This document shows, piece after piece, positions 5,410-8,970 of a stretch of DNA of 8,970 nt; the stretch's first letter is position 1, and each line of letters starts with the position of its first letter. This DNA is from Thermodesulfobacteriota bacterium. GTDB taxonomy: Bacteria > Desulfobacterota > Thermodesulfobacteria > Thermodesulfobacteriales > Thermodesulfatatoraceae. The notes beneath the pieces were generated by a model. The model made no database searches and had not been told where the DNA came from. It saw nothing but the letters and a program-made list of their open reading frames with translations. Position numbers and translations under genes: made by a program. The stretch lies in assembly GCA_013154385.1 (NCBI GenBank), contig JAADCO010000183.1, positions 1 through 8,970 on the forward strand. The letters run 5' to 3'.

Positions 5410-7410
5410 ATGGGAAAGATTTGGTCTTATAACCCGGGGCTTCCCTGTGCTGAGCCTGAGATCGTAGAGAAAGAGACCGACATCCTTTTGGTAGGTGGCG
5501 GTATGGCCTGCTGCGGCGCGGCGGTTGAGGCCGTGCGCTGGGCCAAGCCGGCCGGTCTCAAGATCATCCTTTGTGATAAGGCTGCTCTTGAGCGTTCCGG
5601 TGCGGTGGCCATGGGTCTTTCGGCTATCAACACCTACATTGGTGAAAACAAAGTTGACGACTATGTCCGCATGGTCCGCTGCGACCTGATGGGCATCATT
5701 CGTGAAGACCTCTCCTTCGACGTTGGTCGTCACGTTGACGACTCCGTCATGGCTTTTGAGGACTGGGGTCTCCCCATCTGGAAGAAGACCGAAGACGGCA
5801 AGACCTTGGACGGTGCCGAGGCTAAGGCCAAGGGGCTTACCCTCCGTTCCGGTGCCAAGCCGGTTCGCTCCGGTCGTTGGCAGATCATGATCAACGGTGA
5901 GTCCTATAAGTGCATCGTGGCTGAGGCCGCCAAGAACGCCATGGAGCAGATGGGCGAGAACGCCGAGATCATCGAGCGTTGCTTCATCGTCCGTCCTCTC
6001 ATGGACGCCAATGAGCCCAACCGCTGCTGCGGTGGCGTAGGCTTCTCCGTCCGTGAAAACAAGCTCTACATCATCAAGGCCAAGGCGACCTTGATTGCCA
6101 CCGGTGGTGCGGTGAACATCTTCCGTCCGCGCTCCATCTCCGAAGGTCAGGGTCGTGCCTGGTATCCGGTCTGGAACCCTGGTACCGGTTACGCCATGGT
6201 CCTCATGAGCGGTGGTAAGCTGGTTCTCATGGAGAACCGCTTCGTGCCCGCTCGATTCAAGGACGGTTATGGTCCGGTCGGTGCCTGGTTCTTGCTCTTT
6301 AAGGCCCGTGCTACCAACGCCTTCGGCGAAGACTACATCGCCAAGCACAAGGGCGAGCTCGAGAAGTTCAAGCCCTACAGCGAAGCTTCCGTCATCGGAA
6401 CCTGTCTCCGTAACCACGCCATGCTCATCGAGATGAAAGAAGGCCGTGGTCCGATCTACATCCACACCGAGTGGGCCCTCCAGGAAGCCATGAAGACCAT
6501 GGACAAGAAAGAGTTCAAGAAGCTCGAGGCCGAGGCTTGGGAAGACTTCCTTGACATGTGCGTCACCCAGGCCGGTCTGTGGGCTTGCTTGAACATCGAG
6601 CCTGAGAAGGTGCCCTCTGAGATCATGCCCACCGAGCCTTACTTCCTCGGCTCTCACGCTGGTTGCGCCGGCGCCTGGTGCTGCCCGCCGGATGAGGACT
6701 GGGTGCCCGATCAGTACAAGGAGCCCTGGAAGGAGATCGGTCTCTACAACCGCATGACCACGGTTAAGGGTATGTTCTGCGCCGGTGACACCGTGGGCGC
6801 CTGCGGACACAAGTTCTCCTCCGGTTCTCACGTCGAGGGTCGTATCGCCGCCAAGGCGATGGTCAAGTTCTGCCTCGACAACAAAGATTACAATCCTACT
6901 CCGAAGGAGAACCCGGAAGAGCTCAAGAAGGAGATCTACGCTCCGTGGTATCGCTTCGAGCAGTACAAAGAGGCTACCACGGTTTACGAGATCAACCCGA
7001 ACTACCTCCTGCCCAAGCAGATCCAGCACCGTCTCATGAAGCTCATGGACGAGTACGTGGCCGGTATCGCCACCTACTACCAGACCAACAAGATCATGCT
7101 CGAGCGCGGCCTTGAGCTCCTCACCATGCTCAAGGAAGACATGCAGCTCGCTGCGGCCCGTGACCTCCACGAGCTCATGAGGGCTTGGGAAAACATCCAC
7201 CGTGTCTGGACGGCTGAGGCTCACCTCCGTCACGTGCTGTTCAGAGAGGAGACCCGTTACCCCGGTTACTACTACCGGGCTGACTTCCCGAACATCGACG
7301 ACGAGAACTGGAAGTGCTTCACCCTCTCCCGCGTCAACCCTGAGACCGGTGAGTGGGAGATGGAGAAGTTCCCCTACGTCCAGATCATCCCCGATCCGCT
7401 GGGCCCGTAA
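5410..7410 (+). CDS. aprA: Adenylylsulfate (APS) reductase alpha subunit (FAD)
   Basis: 666 residues, full length for AprA, a flavoprotein related to fumarate reductase and succinate dehydrogenase. The FAD-binding glycine-rich motif is TDILLVGGGMACCGAA (residues 23-38), with SGAVAMGLSAINTY following at 63-76. RFVPARFKDGYGPVGAW (277-293) contains the probable substrate-binding arginine Arg282, and GSHAGCAGAW (414-423) the conserved His416; by motif context these correspond to Arg265 and His398 of the Archaeoglobus enzyme. FCAGDTVGACGHKFSSGSH (456-474) is the second flavin-contact region, and the C terminus YVQIIPDPLGP is typical. The ribosome-binding site AAAGGAGGG (5395-5403) fixes the start. 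Codon use is biased to GGT, GCT, CGT, AAG and ATC, unlike the GGC/GCC-rich hydrogenase genes, a mark of very high expression rather than transfer. The reverse reaction (sulfite oxidation to APS) is possible in disproportionators; sequence alone does not settle direction, but qmo next door fits reduction. Confidence 0.98.
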   Translation: MGKIWSYNPGLPCAEPEIVEKETDILLVGGGMACCGAAVEAVRWAKPAGLKIILCDKAALERSGAVAMGLSAINTYIGENKVDDYVRMVRCDLMGIIREDLSFDVGRHVDDSVMAFEDWGLPIWKKTEDGKTLDGAEAKAKGLTLRSGAKPVRSGRWQIMINGESYKCIVAEAAKNAMEQMGENAEIIERCFIVRPLMDANEPNRCCGGVGFSVRENKLYIIKAKATLIATGGAVNIFRPRSISEGQGRAWYPVWNPGTGYAMVLMSGGKLVLMENRFVPARFKDGYGPVGAWFLLFKARATNAFGEDYIAKHKGELEKFKPYSEASVIGTCLRNHAMLIEMKEGRGPIYIHTEWALQEAMKTMDKKEFKKLEAEAWEDFLDMCVTQAGLWACLNIEPEKVPSEIMPTEPYFLGSHAGCAGAWCCPPDEDWVPDQYKEPWKEIGLYNRMTTVKGMFCAGDTVGACGHKFSSGSHVEGRIAAKAMVKFCLDNKDYNPTPKENPEELKKEIYAPWYRFEQYKEATTVYEINPNYLLPKQIQHRLMKLMDEYVAGIATYYQTNKIMLERGLELLTMLKEDMQLAAARDLHELMRAWENIHRVWTAEAHLRHVLFREETRYPGYYYRADFPNIDDENWKCFTLSRVNPETGEWEMEKFPYVQIIPDPLGP

Positions 7411-7432
7411 GGATTATGTGACGGGCTAGACT

Positions 7433-7478
7433 AAAACTCCAGGCGTTCGCCCTTAGGGGCGGCGCCTGGAGTTTTTTT
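7433..7478 (+). terminator. Strong intrinsic terminator after aprBA
   Basis: CTCCAGGCG (7437-7445) pairs perfectly with CGCCTGGAG (7463-7471). Four A residues before the stem (7433-7436) can pair with the start of the T-run. An inner stem CGCCC/GGGCG (7448-7452 with 7457-7461) closes the top, and seven T residues follow (7472-7478). It lies 22 bases after the aprA stop. It separates aprBA from qmoAB, so qmo expression needs read-through or its own promoter. Confidence 0.94.
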
Positions 7479-7488
7479 AAGTGCTTAG

Positions 7489-7516
7489 GACTGAGGCTTT
7501 GGCCAAGGCCTGAGTC
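7489..7516. promoter_or_regulatory. 28-bp near-perfect dyad in front of qmoA
   Basis: The element is centred between 7502 and 7503 on the perfect octamer TTGGCCAA (7499-7506). Outward pairs are AGGC/GCCT (7494-7497 with 7508-7511) and GACT/AGTC (7489-7492 with 7513-7516). Twelve of 14 symmetric positions are complementary; the exceptions are a T/G and a G/G pair. It lies in the 74-base spacer between the apr terminator and qmoA. There is no T-run after it, so it is not a second terminator. Long symmetry of this kind suits an operator for a dimeric regulator. In RNA it would be a leader stem-loop about 24 bases before the qmoA ribosome-binding site. No clear -35/-10 pair is visible around it. 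Confidence 0.5.
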
Positions 7517-7539
7517 TTGGGCATTGGAAATCTTGAGAC

Positions 7540-7545
7540 AGGAGG
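7540..7545 (+). promoter_or_regulatory. qmoA ribosome-binding site that fixes its start
   Basis: AGGAGG lies seven bases upstream of the ATG at 7553. A longer reading with a TTG start at 7517 would place this site inside the coding region and add 12 residues unlike the family, so the ATG is preferred. Confidence 0.88.
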
Positions 7546-7552
7546 CCAGCTT

Positions 7553-8806
7553 ATGGGCAACGGTAAGATCCTCGTGGTAGGCGGGGGTATCAGCGGCGTG
7601 ACCGCTGCCGTTGAGGCAGCCGAGATGGAATATGACGTGGTGCTTATTGAGAAGGAGCCCTTTCTTGGTGGGCGCGTAAACCAGCTAAGGTACTACTTCC
7701 CCAAGCTTTGTCCCCCCACTTGTGGTCTGGAGATCAACTATCGGCGGATCAAGGAAAATCCCCGGATTGAGTTCTACACCATGGCCACCATCAAGGACAT
7801 CCAGGGTGGCCCTGGTAACTATACGGTAACGGTAGAGCTTGCTCCCCGTTACGTAAACGAGAACTGCACCTGTTGTGGAGAGTGTGAAAAGGTGTGTGAG
7901 GGTGAGCGGGAAGACACCTTCAACTTCGGCCTGGGGAAGACCAAGGCCATTTATTTCCCTCACGAGCATTGCTTCCCCGCCCGTTACGTGCTCGACAAAG
8001 AGGCCTTGAAGCCCGGTGATCTGGACAAGATCATGGAAGTCTGCAAGGTCGGGGCGGTGGACCCCAACATGCAGCCTCAGACCATTCAGCTGGAAGTGGG
8101 GGCCATCATCTGGGCCACGGGCTGGAGGCCTTACGACGCTACGAAGTTGACCAATCTCAAGTACGGTCAGCCCGGCTTTGAAAACGTAATTACCAATATG
8201 CAGATGGAGCGTCTGGCGGCTCCCAACGGGCCCACGAAGGGCAAGATCCTGCGTCCGTCCGACCAGACCGTTCCGCAAACCATTGCCTTCGTGCAGTGCG
8301 CGGGTTCTCGAGACGAGAACCATCTGCCCTACTGCTCCTATATCTGCTGCTTGGCTTCTCTCAAGCAGAGCCTTTATTTTGCGGAGCAGAACCCGGAGGG
8401 CAAGGCCTACATCTTCTACATTGATATCCGTACTCCGGGCCGTTACGAGAAGTTCCTCAACCGCGCCAAAGAGGAAGCCAACATCGAATTCATCAAAGGG
8501 AAGGTGGCGGACATTCAGCAGGCAGACAACGGCGATCTCATCGTCATCGCCGAAGACACTATTTCGGGCAAGAGGGTGCAACAGCAGGTGAACATGGTGG
8601 TCCTGGCCACGGGAATGCAGCCGAACCTCGCCGGGGAGGAGCTCCCCGAGGTGTTGGAGATGGACGAAAACGGCTTTGTCATCCCGAGCGAGGCCAAGGG
8701 CATGTATGCCTGCGGATGTGCCCGGATGCCTCTTGACGTGATGAGCTCGAACGAAACGGCTACGGCCGCGGCCCTTAAGGCCATTCAAACTTTGGTAAGG
8801 GGGTAA
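7553..8806 (+). CDS. qmoA: Quinone-interacting membrane-bound oxidoreductase subunit A (HdrA-like flavoprotein)
   Basis: 417 residues from the preferred ATG, close to the usual QmoA length and shorter than full HdrA, whose extra C-terminal ferredoxin domains are absent. The FAD-binding motif GGGISG is at residues 10-15, followed by the VVLIEKEPFLGGRV segment. A [4Fe-4S] motif Cys105-x2-Cys108-x2-Cys111-x3-Cys115 is inserted in the flavoprotein. HdrA-type conserved stretches follow: ATGWRPYD (188-195), FVQCAGSRD (246-254), YCSYICCLASLKQ (260-272) and LATGMQPN (351-358), the last part of the second nucleotide-binding region. QmoABC takes electrons from menaquinol in the membrane and is thought to deliver them to AprBA; QmoA is on the cytoplasmic side. 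It is translated with qmoB (6-base gap) but separated from aprA by a strong terminator. Identity as QmoA rather than an HdrA paralogue rests on length, the adjacent aprBA and the following qmoB. Confidence 0.95.
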   Translation: MGNGKILVVGGGISGVTAAVEAAEMEYDVVLIEKEPFLGGRVNQLRYYFPKLCPPTCGLEINYRRIKENPRIEFYTMATIKDIQGGPGNYTVTVELAPRYVNENCTCCGECEKVCEGEREDTFNFGLGKTKAIYFPHEHCFPARYVLDKEALKPGDLDKIMEVCKVGAVDPNMQPQTIQLEVGAIIWATGWRPYDATKLTNLKYGQPGFENVITNMQMERLAAPNGPTKGKILRPSDQTVPQTIAFVQCAGSRDENHLPYCSYICCLASLKQSLYFAEQNPEGKAYIFYIDIRTPGRYEKFLNRAKEEANIEFIKGKVADIQQADNGDLIVIAEDTISGKRVQQQVNMVVLATGMQPNLAGEELPEVLEMDENGFVIPSEAKGMYACGCARMPLDVMSSNETATAAALKAIQTLVRG

Positions 8807-8812
8807 ATATCC

Positions 8813-8970
8813 ATGGAAAAGATCGGGGTCTTTATTTGCACCTCCTGTAATATCGGTGATCGGCTTGAGGTCTCGGATTTAGAGGCGGCGGCCAACGAGC
8901 AAGGCTGCGCGTACTGTGCCTCTATGCCCTTTCTCTGCGGTAAGGAAGGGGTCGAGGCCATCAAAAAGGC
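8813..8970 (+). CDS. qmoB: QmoB, HdrA-like subunit, N-terminal fragment
   Basis: Only 52 codons are visible before the right edge. The ATG lies 6 bases after the qmoA stop, with AAGGGGG (8797-8803) in the end of qmoA as ribosome-binding site. The N terminus MEKIGVFICTSCNIGD (residues 1-16) matches the QmoB/HdrA opening, with Cys9-x2-Cys12. Further cysteines Cys32, Cys35 and Cys42 lie in GCAYCASMPFLCGKEGVEAIKK (31-52), the place where QmoB/HdrA proteins carry a cluster-binding CxxH/CxCG-like segment. Family members bind FAD and iron-sulfur clusters, with a C-terminal MvhD-like domain in QmoB that is not visible here. Position directly after qmoA makes QmoB the natural call; a HdrA protein would be the alternative. 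Confidence 0.88.
   Translation, partial: MEKIGVFICTSCNIGDRLEVSDLEAAANEQGCAYCASMPFLCGKEGVEAIKK

Noticed and set aside
5146..7233. 695-codon open frame on the minus strand opposite aprA and the end of aprB
   Set aside because: Its translation has no recognisable domain and is rich in H, V, L, G, D and E, as expected of an antisense reading of a strongly codon-biased gene. The plus strand encodes an unambiguous AprA.
7517..7552. TTG start for qmoA 12 codons upstream of the ATG
   Set aside because: It would put the AGGAGG ribosome-binding site inside the gene and overlap the end of the dyad; the protein family begins close to the ATG at 7553.
7685..8788. 367-codon minus-strand open frame opposite qmoA
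   Set aside because: Shadow of qmoA, with no motifs of its own.

Overview
The window looks like chromosomal DNA of an anaerobic, dissimilatory sulfur-metabolising bacterium: a sulfate reducer, or a sulfur/thiosulfate disproportionator using the same enzymes. The decisive markers are aprB-aprA (adenylylsulfate reductase) followed by qmoA and the start of qmoB, in the bacterial order. Protein style and gene content fit Desulfobacterota/Thermodesulfobacteriota, and I lean towards a thermophilic member. That placement is inference, since no rRNA or other phylogenetic marker is present.

Layout: (1) 1-343, minus strand: 5' part of a [NiFe]-hydrogenase maturation endopeptidase gene that runs off the left edge. 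(2) 344-514: divergent intergenic region. (3) 515-3962, plus strand: a tight three-gene hydrogenase operon of Tat-exported small subunit, large subunit and di-haem cytochrome b anchor. It ends at a hairpin (3967-3993) whose loop also holds the stop codon of the converging gene. (4) 3975-4577, minus strand: mobA-like molybdenum cofactor guanylyltransferase. (5) 4578-4915: a 338-base non-coding region with a near-consensus promoter (TTGACA-N17-TATAAG), a perfect 7-bp inverted repeat just after the predicted transcription start, and a long leader that can fold into an extended hairpin ending just before the aprB ribosome-binding site. (6) 4916-7410: aprB-aprA, with the codon bias of very highly expressed genes, closed by a strong intrinsic terminator. 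(7) 7479-7552: a short spacer with a 28-bp near-perfect dyad. (8) 7553-8806: qmoA, followed 6 bases later by a truncated qmoB (8813 to the right edge).

How the genes work together: the divergent protease would remove the 15-residue tail of the hydrogenase large subunit after nickel insertion. The mature hydrogenase, exported by the Tat pathway and anchored through cytochrome b, would oxidise periplasmic H2 and reduce menaquinone. The Qmo complex takes electrons from menaquinol and is the accepted partner of AprBA, which reduces APS to sulfite and AMP in the cytoplasm. The window therefore holds both ends of a plausible H2 -> menaquinone -> Qmo -> APS route, although hydrogenase and apr/qmo are separate transcription units. 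sat is not next to aprBA here.

I see no mobile element, CRISPR, tRNA or rRNA, and no clearly new protein system. The least explained signals are the structured aprBA leader and its promoter-proximal palindrome, and the dyad in front of qmoA.
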